Shown here: positions 50,011-60,600 of the stretch, one piece after another
How positions within the stretch are numbered: position 1 is the stretch's first letter
How the letters are laid out: each line of letters begins with the position of its first letter
NCBI GenBank assembly: GCA_028751875.1
Contig: CM054155.1
Coordinates: 11,209,263 to 11,273,262 of the forward strand
From: Rapana venosa
Taxonomy: Eukaryota > Mollusca > Gastropoda > Neogastropoda > Muricidae
Reading direction: 5' to 3'
Length of the DNA: 64,000 nt
Notes under the pieces: generated by a model
Seen by the model: the letters and a program-made list of their open reading frames with translations, nothing else
The model's database searches: none
What the model was told of the DNA's origin: nothing
Translations under genes and position numbers: made by a program

Positions 50011-50347
50011 GGTGGGGGTGGGGGGTGGGGGGTGTTTCAGGGATAATACTAAATATGTAATACTCACATAGCACACGATCAACACAAACACTTTTTAATT
50101 ATACTCATACAAAATGAATGTCATGATAATAAAATAAGTGCAATACCCATACACTCACATAATAAAGAGGGTAAAAGCCAATAAAGTCATAAAAAGAACA
50201 TCTACACATTGTAAGTAATAGAAACAAATTCTTTTTTTTCAGGATAATGAATAAGTACTCATGTGCTTTTTTACATCCAGTTCCCGCCCGTGGGGTCACA
50301 TTTGAAAATGCACTCAGTACTCATATTTTCAGGAGAGAGAGAGAGAG

Positions 50348-50448
<101 letters not shown>

Positions 50449-50616
50449 CGAAATGACAGACAATGACAATGACAATGTTTAATGAATTTAGGCCTCTGCC
50501 CATTTTCATGGGGTACATAAATGTCTACAGACACATGAATGCATATATCAAGAAAAGTGACGCCAATGAAGAGTGAAAAAAACCCACATATAAATATAAA
50601 TAAATGACATCAAGAT

Positions 50617-50709
<93 letters not shown>

Positions 50710-50789
50710 GGGGGGGGGGGAGACAAAAGCTAAAGCCAAAGCAAAAGCGAAAGTAGAGCTCTTTGCCAAGGCCAAGGTTGCAAGGGCTA

Positions 50790-51790
50790 GCCTGATCTTG
50801 ACTTCAGCTACAGAGCAGCAGTCAGCGTGGAGCCAAGATCCTTGCAGGAGTCTACCTCTTCAAGTTGTTGACCGTTCATGACGATGCAAATTGTACCGTC
50901 ACAGGTGCTGTTGACCATGACCTTGCTCTTCTCTGCACTAATCTCCATTATCATAAGCTCCGGTCGTTGTTCTAACAACGTGTGAGTTCGTTGTTCCTGC
51001 GTCATAGAAGATCAACAGCATCAGCAAACTTTAGCTGCAAATGGATCTGCCTCCAAGAGATACAGTGGTGGGACATTCAGGGAGCGTCCCTTGCAAGATT
51101 TTATATATATAAAAAAGTGGTTAAATAAAGTGGGCAAAAGTATGCAGCCTTGTCTGACTCCTCCTGTTGTTCGAAAAAAAAAAATCTCGGATCTAGCTGT
51201 TCAGAAGGACTGCACTGCACTGCTGGCATTGTTATAGAGTGCCAGAATGATCTACACTAATTCATCCTCAATGTTGAAAATTCTGAGGGTTTGCCACACA
51301 CAGTCCATCACACTGTACTATATCAAACGCTTTCTTCAAGTCATGGAAATTGTGGAACAGATCTTTCTGGTGATGAAGTTGGTTCTCGATGAAAAAGCCT
51401 GGAGTTTAAAAAAAATGTTCAGTTATACTCCTTCTAGGCCTGTTTAGATTTTCTGCGAGGACTTCCTCGGCCTGCTTTTTGAGTCTATTCATAATAATTC
51501 TGAGCATCACCTTGCTTGGATGGCTTACGAGGCTGATTGTTATGTAGTTCTGGCACTGTCTTAGATACCTCAGAAAGATAGTACCTTTGCTAGGAAGCAG
51601 GGTTCTCAGAGACTGCGTCCACTCTTGAGGCCAAATTTTGGTGTCCCAGATTTGTTGACAAAGTGTTGTCAGCATCTTTACAGTGTCTTCTCCATGGTGT
51701 TTACGTAATTCAGCAGGGATGTTGTCCACTCCTGGTGATTTACCCTCTTACATCGTACTGCTTCCTCCACTTCTTCTCTCAGCACTACTT
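50790..51790 (-). pseudogene. Non-LTR reverse transcriptase fragment (fingers to palm)
   Basis: Read from 51730 downward: DNIPAELRKHHGEDTVKMLT, WPQEWTQSL, LRQCQNYITISLVSHPSKVM (51650-51500), then FHDLKKAFD (motif A aspartate kept, about 51330) and TTGGVRQGCIL (motif B region, about 51170). Next comes FADA where the catalytic motif is normally FADD (about 51016-51031), then MEISAEKSKVMVNST and NGQQLEEVDS (51000-50850). Several frameshifts and the loss of the second FADD aspartate mean it is dead. No endonuclease and no C-terminus are visible. It belongs with the LPKKG/SHPSKVMLR type of RT common in marine invertebrates; clade not resolved. Confidence 0.8.
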
Positions 51791-52360
51791 GTAGGTTTGG
51801 TTTTCTTGTTGAAACTTGTTCAGCATGTTTAAGGGGTGGGTCTGGTGTATTGCGCATTTTGCGGGGATGTTGTCAACTCTGCTGAGTTACATCATGCGTC
51901 ATGGATCGCTCCTTCTTCACTCAGCACTAAGTAGTTTGGTTCTGTGTGAAAGTTGTTTAGGGGTGTGTGGTGTTGTGTTGTGCGTTGTTGAGGATCTGTC
52001 TGTGCTTTGAGAAACATTTGACGTCAGAGATTGCAATGTCCTATTCCCCAGTAATTTGAGTTGCAGTTACTGTTGTAATTTGTTTGCAACTATGATTATG
52101 TGTGTCAGTTGGTTGTTGGCTGTGAAAGACATTGGACATTGCATTTGATTTGTCTTTGCAGATCAGTTGATATTGTTGCTATTGATTATTATTATTGATA
52201 CTGTTAAGATTAGGTCTGATTGATGTATTCTATGTCTATTATATATACGCTATATAAGTTCATTCATTATTATTAATTATTATTATTATTATTATAATAT
52301 AAAAACTAACTACAATAATGGTCTTACAGGTGAAGAATATATGACTTTCAGCAACTGACA

Positions 52361-53089
52361 TTATGAATTGCTGAGAGTCATATAAAACTTCTTGACTAGT
52401 GGCATATTTCTTATGAATATCAAACCTCTTCTTTTATACATGTCAAAAAGAATTGGGCAATCAAACAACAAATGGTGGATTGAAAGGGGAATAGAACAAC
52501 AACATGTTACATTTTTTGAATATTTAGTATTCCATGCATTTAATCTCAGTTTATGTATTAGAATTTGTAATTTCCGTGGGCAAGGAAACTGCTGATAATG
52601 TTGTTTTTTTAAAAAAATAATCTTTGAATGCATGCATTTCATTAACTTAGAATGAATTTCATAAGAGGACAATGCGAGACTAGAAGGAAACACTTCAGTA
52701 CTATATTCAGAGGCACCTTGTTTTGCCAATGAATCAACCAGCTCATTCGAATAAATTCCACCATGAGAGGGGATCCAGCAAAAAGTTATGCTGATGCCTC
52801 TGCTTGCAATCAGGAATTTAATCTCAAATACAATATCATTCCTTATTTTACCATGCCATGTCTTTAATGCCATTAACACTGCTTTTGAGTCAACACAAAA
52901 CAGAATTTGGCAAACATCAACAGCAGTATCAGATAAAAAAATCAAAGCCATAAGGATTGCAAATAATTCAGAAGTAAAAATGGAAAAATGCTCTCCTAAA
53001 TGAAATGATTTTTGAACTTTTAAAGTCGGAATCACATATGCAGCACCACTTTTGCCTGTTTCTAATACAGATCCGTCAGTATGACACTT
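52361..53089 (-). pseudogene. RNase H domain and C-terminus of a non-LTR retrotransposon
   Basis: One open frame of about 240 residues. It has an RNase H fold with all four acidic residues in context: TDGS just before the GTG at 53035, SELFAIL (E23 from that codon), CVDSKAVL (D49) and NELVDSLAKQGA (D101), plus WIPSHGG (H91). After the domain a Cys/His cluster (CCCS...HHLLFDCP) resembles the zinc-knuckle-like tail of I/Jockey-group elements that carry RNase H. A stop lies directly upstream of the TDGS block, so the rest of the protein is missing or frameshifted. It would remove RNA from RNA-DNA hybrids during reverse transcription. No matching RT is adjacent: the RT at 50790-51790 is a different type. 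Confidence 0.85.
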
Positions 53090-53219
53090 TTAAGTGATTA
53101 GAATAATTGCTTTCTAAGTGACTTTTTACATCAACGGTGAGAAGATTTTGATCTTCATTTTCTTATTTCCGGTTAGTCGATGTCAAATTTAGCTGAAATA
53201 TGTTCCAAGGAGAACTAGA

Positions 53220-53315
53220 GTGTGTGTGTGTGGTGTGTGTGTGTGTGTGTGTGGTGTGTGTGTGTGTTGTGTGTGTGTGTGTGTGTGTTGTGTTGTGTGT
53301 GGTGTGTGGAATATT
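53220..53315 (+). repeat. (GT)n array with TG/GGT interruptions
   Basis: About 95 bases of GT with interruptions, between the RNase H fragment and the left flank of the RTE-like element. Confidence 0.95.
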
Positions 53316-53371
53316 CATTGATGTTAGCTGAGACATTCAGTGATCATTTACCGAAATATATTTTAAAAATC

Positions 53372-53382
53372 GTTATTGTACA
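53372..53382 (+). repeat. Target-site duplication, left
   Basis: gttattgtaca, exactly repeated at 56548-56558 on the other side of the RTE-like element. Confidence 0.9.
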
Positions 53383-53589
53383 CAACTCTGCCATTGCCGG
53401 TCCCAAGCCCGGATGAGAAAGGAGGAGGGTTGGGCGTGGGGCTAGCAACCCCACCCCATAAAAACAAAGTTTGCTACAGAAACGCCAACAACAGACCAAG
53501 AGACTACTGCCCTGGGAGAGGAAGGGTCCTCGCCAAGAGGATGTATGAACGCCATGTGGTGAAAGCCGTGAGTCTACGGAAGCCACAAG

Positions 53590-54350
53590 GTCGACCCCCT
53601 TTTATCGACCAGGACCATCAACGTCGGAACATGGAATGTGAGGACCATGTATGAGACGGGAAAAAAACACAAGTAGCAGCAGAGATGAAAAGCTACAACT
53701 CACATTGCTTGGCATCAGTGAGACCCATTGGACACAGTCAGGACAAAGGAGACTGCTCACTGGAGAGATTGCTTGCTTTATTCTGGCCATGAGAAGACAA
53801 CGCTCCACACAGAGAAGGCGTAGCGCTCAATTTGTCAACCTCGCAGCAAGCCCTGATAGGATGGAAGCACACGGATCAAGAATCATTGCGGCATCCTTCA
53901 GGACTAAGAAGAAGAAGATCAGAATGACATCATCCAGTGTTATGCGCCAACTAATGACGGCGATGAAGAAGCCAAAGATCAATTCTATGGACAGACTGCA
54001 GAACGTCATTGCCAGTACCCAGAAAAAGATATAAACTCCTCATGGGTATTTCAATGCCAAGATCGGACAAGGCAACACGGGATGCGAGGAAGTGATGGGA
54101 AGACACGGATTAGGGAGAGATGAATGAGAATTAGCGAGAGATTTGCAGACTTCTTGCTTCAACAATCTGGTAATCGGTGGCAGCATTTTCCCCCACACAA
54201 GAGTACATAAGGCCACCTGGGTATCACCAATCATGTGACTGAGAACCAGATCGACCATATTTGCATGGCCAAGAAATTCAGGAGATCACTAACAGGATGT
54301 AAGGGTGAAAAGAGGAGCCGAGTTGCTCTGACCACCACCTTTTGGTAGCC
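53590..54350 (+). pseudogene. APE-type endonuclease domain of the RTE-like element
   Basis: N-terminal nicking domain that would cut the target DNA to prime reverse transcription. Catalytic landmarks are visible in separate frames: N in GTWN, E in GISETHW, Y in CYAPTND, and the D-H-H of SDHHLL. The GDFNAK block has lost a base (reads gggtatttcaat), which removes the aspartate and shifts the frame. A stop after KKH near 53675 is caused by another indel in an A run. Confidence 0.8.
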
Positions 54351-55029
54351 AGGCTGAAGCTAAAGCTGAAGAGGAACATGGGATGAAGAGTAACACACAA
54401 AGAGGCAGATAAGTAGACAACACACAGCCTGCTGAATAAGACTTCAAAGATAAAGGAAGAATATAAGCTGTCCTCACAACAAGTACCAAGTACACAAGAA
54501 TGCTTGAAGAGAAAAAAGACGAATCGAGAGCCAGGGAAGAAGTGAAAGGAGACACTGACATCAACTTGTTCAGGAATAGTAGTGGGCCCCAAGAGACACC
54601 AACAGAAGGAATGGATATCGGCAGTCACAATGGGCAAGATTGAAAAGAGAAAGCAGAAGAAAGCAGCAGTAACAACAGCCGGACAAGAGCAGCAAAGGCC
54701 AAGGCACAAGCAGACTTCACAGAAGCCAACAGAGAAGTCAAGAGGAGCGCAAAGAACATGACAAGCGCAAGTACATCGACTGCCTGGCAGAGGAAGCCGA
54801 GAAGCAGCGCAGTAACAACATGAAGCTGCTGTATGACACCACTAAGAAACTCTCAGGGAAGTACAGCAGGCCTGAGCGACCAGTCAAAGACAAGAAAGGA
54901 AACACCATCCTAGGAACAGAGGGGCAACAACAGATGGGCAGAGCACTTTGAGGAACTCCTGAACAGATCCGTCCCTTCAAACCCCCCGGACATCGACCCT
55001 GCTGATAGAGACCTAGACATCAACTGTGA

Positions 55030-56539
55030 GCAACCAACCAGGAGGAGATCAGGAAAGCCATCAAAATGCTGAGAAATGGCAAGGCAGCAGGACCGGACAA
55101 CATCCCAGCAGAAGCACTCAAGGCAGACCTGGAGACACGGTAGAGATGCTGTACCCTCTCTTTGGAAAGATTTGGGAAGAGAGGAAGTACATCAGACTGG
55201 AAGGAGGGCTACCTCATCAACTACCCAAGAAAGGAGACCTCAGTAACTGTGCCAACTATAGAGGGATAATGCTTCTGTAGGTGCCAGGAAAAGTCTTTAA
55301 CAGGATCCTCCTCGAGAGAATGAAAATGCAGTCGACCCTCTCCTCCGAGACCAACAGGCCGGCTTCCGCCAGAACAGATCATGCATAGATCAGATTGCCA
55401 CCTGCGCATCATCGTTGAGCAATCTTTAGAGTGAACTCATCTTTATACATCAACTTTGTTGATTATGAGAAAGCCTTTGAGAGTGTGGACCGCAACACCC
55501 TCTGGAAATTGCTTCGCAAACCATGGAGTGCCAACCAAACTGGTCAACTTGATCAAGAACTCCTATGAAAGAATGACCTCCCGGGTGGTCCATGGAGGAC
55601 AACTCACAAACAGCTTTGAGGTGAAGACCGGAGTCAGACAAGGCTGTCTCCTGTCACCTTTCCTCTTCCTCCTGGCGATACGATTGGACCATGAAGACTT
55701 CAAACGGCATACAGAAGAAATGGAATCCAGTGGACACTGTGGGACCAGCTGGATGATCTCGACTTTGCAGACGACCTGGCCCTGCTTTCCCACAGCCGCC
55801 AACAGATGCAGGACAAGACTACAGAACTAGCAGCCACCTCATTACAAGTTGGTCTCAAGATCCATGAGGCAAAACCAAGATTCTCAAGATCAACGCAGTG
55901 AGTGAGGACCAGTCACACTAAATGGGAAGGAGCTGGAAGAAGTAGAGACATTCACGTACCTGGGTAGCATCATTAACAGCAGGGCGGCACAGACGCAGAC
56001 GTCAGAGCAAGATTGCAAGGTGAGGGCAGCGTACTTGCAGCTGAAGAACATCTGGAGCTCCAATTTTTGTCGACCCGCACAAAGATCAGGCTGTTCAACT
56101 CCAACGTCGTCAGTCCTACTATATGGAGCGGAGACATGGTAGGACAACAAGACCACCATCAAGAAAGTGCAGACCTTCATCAACAGCTGCCTGAGACGAA
56201 TCCTCCAGATCCACTGGCCCGACACCATCAGCAACGCAGACCGTGGCAACGTACCAACCAGCTGCCAGCCGAAAATGAAATCCGGCGCAGGAGATGGGAT
56301 GGATTGGGCACACCCTGAGAAAGCCAGCCAGCAACATCACAAGGCAGGCACTATCATGGAACCCCCAGGGAAAACGAAAAAGAGGAAGGCCAAGAAACAC
56401 CTGGCGACGCGACCTTGAGGCAGAAACCAGAAAGATGGGATATACCTGGAGACAGCTGGAGAGAATAGCCCAGGACAGAGGACTCTGGCGGACTGTTGTC
56501 GGCGGCCTATGCTCCAGGGGGAGTGATGGGCCTAAGTAA
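55030..56539 (+). pseudogene. Reverse transcriptase and C-terminal domain of the RTE-like element
   Basis: RT palm with intact FADD but several frameshifts (near 55140, 55250, 55330, 55510, 55680 and 55880). The last piece, 56294-56539, is a clean 82-codon frame ending in a natural stop: [20 protein letters not shown], then [20 protein letters not shown], then [14 protein letters not shown]. The C-terminal block is typical of this family and gives the true 3' end of the ORF, eight bases before the AAGT tail begins. Confidence 0.85.
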
Positions 56540-56547
56540 GTAAGTAA

Positions 56548-56558
56548 GTTATTGTACA
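56548..56558 (+). repeat. Target-site duplication, right
   Basis: gttattgtaca, matching 53372-53382. Downstream sequence (aacaggctcattatt...attatggactctaaag) continues the paralogous repeat interrupted by the element. Confidence 0.9.
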
Positions 56559-56874
56559 ACAGGCTCATTATTATCATTATTATGGACTCTAAAGACACTA
56601 TGCGTCTTTGGATTACATTTTCTCCTGTTGGTTATAGTTAAAAAATATATTGTTTTATTGTTCATTGGTTAGATTCTGTTAGATATAGGGATTTTTACTG
56701 TTTTATACTTAAGAATTACTTTAGATTTACATTTTCGTACTTGATTATTGTAGATTTAGTAAACTAACCCCCTACCCAACTCCCAGATACCCCCCCCCCC
56801 CCCCCCATTACCCCTGGCCTTTTAGTGTCTAATATTACATTTAGTGAAGAGATGGAAAAGGAGATCGACACAAC

Positions 56875-57085
56875 ACACACACACACCACACATACACACA
56901 CACGGTGCGCGCATTATCCTCAAAACAAAAGAAAGAAAGAAATAAATGAACACGTACGCACGCGCGCGCGCGCGCCGCGCCGCACCACACACACACACAC
57001 AACACACACACACAACACACACAACGCACGGCGCGCCCATTATCCTCAAAGCAAAAGAATAAGATAAATAATAAATAAATAAATA
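56875..57085 (+). repeat. (AC)n / (GC)n tracts with two inverted partial dispersed modules
   Basis: Two runs of cattatcctcaaaacaaaag / cattatcctcaaagcaaaag followed by A-rich tails (56915-56945, 57039-57085) are the reverse complement of the beginning of the microsatellite-linked module. They alternate with AC and CG-rich tracts (gcgcgcgcgcgcgcc at 56960-56975). Confidence 0.7.
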
Positions 57086-57099
57086 ATCAACAATTACTG

Positions 57100-57600
57100 G
57101 AAGATAACACAAAAGATATTTTCTAAAACTGCAGAAGATTTCAAGGAGAATAGCAGTTAAGTCGGAGAATTTAAGAGTTCCCTGGGCGTTTGTAGCAGTA
57201 GGCTACAAATCATAAAAAGTGTCCCAACTGAACGGTTATCAAGGAAGGGACATAACTTTTAAGGAACAAGTCAGTCTTAGCTTAAGCCGGTTTCTATTCC
57301 CCCTGTCTCTCAGTGCTTCTACAACTACTTCGGCGGCCACCGTGCTACGTCTACTATTTCTTCTCCTTTTCTTTCTTCCCCTTCATCATCTTCTTTTTGT
57401 CCGTTTAATTCAGTTGTGCTCTTCTGCGTGTTGCTCCACGACAACTTCTGCCAACCTGGTGAAGACAGAGTGTACATGCTGTCCTCTGGCCAGTGGGCTT
57501 AGGCCGATTTTCAGTCATCTAAATATAGAATATGTTACCAATTGTTGTGTCGGATCTGTCCAATGCAATCCAATCTTCCTGTTTATCTGTCAGCTTTGTT
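57100..57600. other. Unassigned sequence
   Basis: Contains cttcggcggccaccgtgcta and a pyrimidine-rich block. The plus-strand open frame through it is low-complexity (Leu/Ser/Phe) and I do not believe it. No repeat family recognised. Confidence 0.4.
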
Positions 57601-60600
57601 AGTTATAAAGGGGGCTCTGTAGCTTAGACAATTCGTATAGTGTCTTGCTAAGCATTTTTGCCAGTTTTGTGTAAGGCTTAGTACCCTCCCCCCCAGCAAA
57701 AACACACCACTGTCGGTTTTTCCTTTCCTGTAGGGCTGAAAGGTTAGTTTATTTGTGAAAAAGGCCAAAAAAAGGAACAAGAAACCACTAGTATGTTCTC
57801 AAGTACTTTGACAGGGTGTCAAGTTAGGTGGGGCTTTTTGTCCTAGCTAGAAAAACATAAAAAAGCCTCGCGCCGCGGTAGATTCTCCTCCCAAAAGAAG
57901 TAATGTTCAGTGAATTATGGTTGATTGACAATGGCAGCCTCTGGGAAAGCCCCCCTTGTTTTTTATTTACTAATTTAATAGTTTTATGCTACCCTTAGTT
58001 TAAATTTTTGTGCTTTCCTAAATTTTAAAAAGTGATGACATTATACAAAAAATTTCAGTATATTTTAGGGATATTTTTCAATTTCAAAAATTTCAGCAAA
58101 ACAATGTTTTTTAAAATAAGGGGTTTAAAAGAAGGATCATGTGATTAACCTTGTCACTCTTTGTTCATTTTTTCCCCCGACCCCCCTTGGCCCGTTTTGC
58201 TACTAAAATGAAAACTTTACTGCGAAAAACCTCTTTGCAGCCCCCCTTTTAACCGGAAAAATGAGTGAATGTTTTTTATAGACGGGTTGGGTGACTATCT
58301 TCGCCGAAAACGCACAGTTGCCTAATTCTGATATTAGATGGGGGAGGGTTTACGCAGATTAATTTAGGTATATGGGGGTTTCAGGGGATTACATACACGA
58401 AATTTAAAAAAACCTAAACCCTCATGCCCAAAACACTGACCCAAACCCCCAATACCACAAATCGCCCCCACAGCCCCCTATAAAAAGCCGTTAGTACCCA
58501 ACCGCCCCGTCCTTAGCGCCCATCCCCCAACCAATGATTCAATCCACTTTAGGCAGATCTTTTTCCAATTGAATATACACCATTTTGAATAGCAAAAAAC
58601 AAAGGGGGGGGGGGGGGGGGGGGGGGCAAAACCCCCAGGGTAAAAGGAGGTAGGGGGGTGGGCCGAGGGCGAGGGTTTTGGCACTAAAAATTATCATTCA
58701 GTCCCTAAAAAAAACTTGTTTCGCGCAGCCACACGTTGTGTGGTGTGTGTGGTGTGCCCGTTTTACCACAATACCACAAAAGGGTTGTGTGTTGTGTGGT
58801 GGCGGAATTCACACACACAACACCAGAGTTGTGGGTGTGTGGGTGTACGAACGCACACAACCACACACAGGTTATGTTTATGCAGTGGTACGTGCTGTCA
58901 ACATGTTAGGGTATATGTTATTTCATTCTTTTTTTTTCATCCCCTTAATTTAAAACATCAATCACCCCAACCCCCTTAAAAAAATCGAAACTATAAATCT
59001 GAAAAAATAACAAAACCCCAAAACCCCATTCAAAGAAAAATTGCTATTTTCTTTTTTGGCAAAACAAACCAGGCGCAGAGGACCCCATCTTGTGCTTGAT
59101 TCATCACCCCCCCCCCCTTCTCCGGGTTACAATTTTAAAAAAAGAAAAAAAAAGGGATCGAATATTAAATACGAACATCGCGCACACTTTAAAAATATGT
59201 TCGCTTTTCGAAAGAGTGGCATTGTGTGTGGGGGGGAAAGTGAAAATTTTACAAAACACAAACCAGGGGGTTTGGATGTAAAAAAGACAAAAGTTTTTTT
59301 CATCTTTTTATTTTTGTTGTTTTGTTTTTTTTATTATTTTTTTATTATTTTTATTTTTTTATTATTATTATTTTTTACCCTTGAATAAAATAATCAAAAA
59401 AAAAAATTTTTTTATTAAAAAAAAACCCCAAAGAAAAAACCGTAGGGAAATAATGATAATATAATGATAATGTAGGGAAATTTATAAGCTCTGAATTTGT
59501 CAGTCCGAGGTGTTCCCTGTAGGGAAACCCTGTACCCCCAGTTCCCTGTTCAGTGGGGAGTAACCCCACCCAAAAATCCCCCCGTTATGGGAAAAAGCAA
59601 ATAGAGCTTGAAGAGGGGGGCGCCGCCAAGCAATCCACGCCCGAAATGCCCCATGACAGTACTGCAAGAAAAGACAGGGTCGGTTGAGGCGGGTACCAAC
59701 AACCGCGCCTTCATTGGAAGTTCCCCGGGTGGGGTGGAAAAATCGATGGGGGCAAACAACAGCGATCAAATCCCGGGTGAGGGCCCCCATTGTAAAGGAA
59801 CATCGTCCTTGCACCTGCGGGAAACCAAAAATACCCCCTGAAAACAAGATACGAATGGGGAAAACTTTGGCTGGGCCCAAGTCGTTGGGCGGATTCGGCA
59901 AAAACCCCAGAAGAAGTCCAACTAGGGTAGGGAGACGACTCCAAAACCAACTGGGAGGATTTTGTCAAAAGAAGGGACTCAGTTTCACACTGTACCCCCA
60001 ATTCAAGTAGACTGATCTCATGGTATCGCAGCAAAAAAAAAAAATTTCCCCTCTAAATTTATGCACCAAATGACTCGATGATGGCAATCGAGGTTTCAGA
60101 GTTTGGGAGCGCATCAAATCAATCAAAAAAGGGTTTCTGTGTTTAGGGCGTGGAAGCCAGATCGGATGACGCTATGACCTGGCAAGGGACAATAGGCCCT
60201 TTTTCGTGGACAAACGATAGAGTCTAACTTTTGGGAATTTTCAGCACCACAACTTACTGCGCCAAACCTATCCCCCACAAGCTCAAGAGAAAGCGTGGGA
60301 ACCAAATGAAAAAATCCAACCGTGATTTCATTTGGCCCCCCAAAAGTTTTAAATAAGCATCAAAAGCCCCGACAAAAACTTTCCTGGCGTGATTCGGGAG
60401 GCCACGACTGGTACTCATACCCCACAACAAGCTGAAAACAAGAACCCGAAGAGAAATCCCCCTTGGGGTTAACTGGAAAAAATGAAGGCCCGAAAATCGC
60501 TGAAAAACTTTAAAAAGGGGATGGGGGGAATTGCGCATTGAATTTCCTAAGAACATAACAAAACCCCTGAACCCTTTAGGGCCATTTGGAGCACGTGGAA

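Larger units (their letters stand above)
53383..56547 (+). mobile_element. Nearly full-length RTE-like non-LTR retrotransposon with target-site duplications
   Basis: 3165 bp bounded by an exact 11-bp duplication. A single protein (endonuclease plus RT) can be followed in shifting frames. APE-type endonuclease: GTWNVRT (53626-53646), GISETHW (about 53710), CYAPTND (about 53940), FNAKIG (about 54050, preceding aspartate lost by a one-base deletion) and SDHHLL (54325-54342). Then KMLRNGKAAGPDNIPAEAL (about 55065). RT: VDYEKAFE (about 55458), TGVRQGCLLSP (about 55627) and LDFADD (55758-55775, catalytic pair intact). The C-terminus ends [16 protein letters not shown]...TVVGGLCS. It ends in an (AAGT)n tail (56533-56547). 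Length, single ORF and simple-repeat tail fit the RTE clade. Many frameshifts make it inactive as read. Confidence 0.9.
53325..56890 (+). repeat. Fourth partial copy of the large unit, split by a retrotransposon
   Basis: 53325-53382 resembles about 2318-2358 (gatattca...aaatcg...attg), and 56559-56890 resembles about 2370-2665. The second part includes attatggactctaaagaca and the run ccctacccaactcccaga. The two parts are separated by the RTE-like element at 53383-56547. This copy ends in an (AC)n tract near 56880, just short of where the promoter-like patch begins in copy 1. Confidence 0.8.

Noticed and set aside
49865..50091. His/Thr-rich frames over AC/GT arrays
   Set aside because: Translations of (GT)n on the minus strand; open in two frames simultaneously.
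54278..54980. Minus-strand frames of 80-143 residues (Ser/Leu/Phe-rich, also 56119-56598)
   Set aside because: They are antisense shadows of the RTE-like element read on the plus strand.
57219..57602. 127-residue plus-strand frame
   Set aside because: Low-complexity Leu/Ser/Thr/Phe composition over pyrimidine-rich DNA; no motif and no codon signal I trust.
57609..57690. tRNA-like start ggctctgtagcttag, considered as a tRNA or tRNA-derived SINE head
   Set aside because: No B box, no acceptor-stem pairing and no anticodon loop could be laid out; the surrounding sequence is also of doubtful quality.
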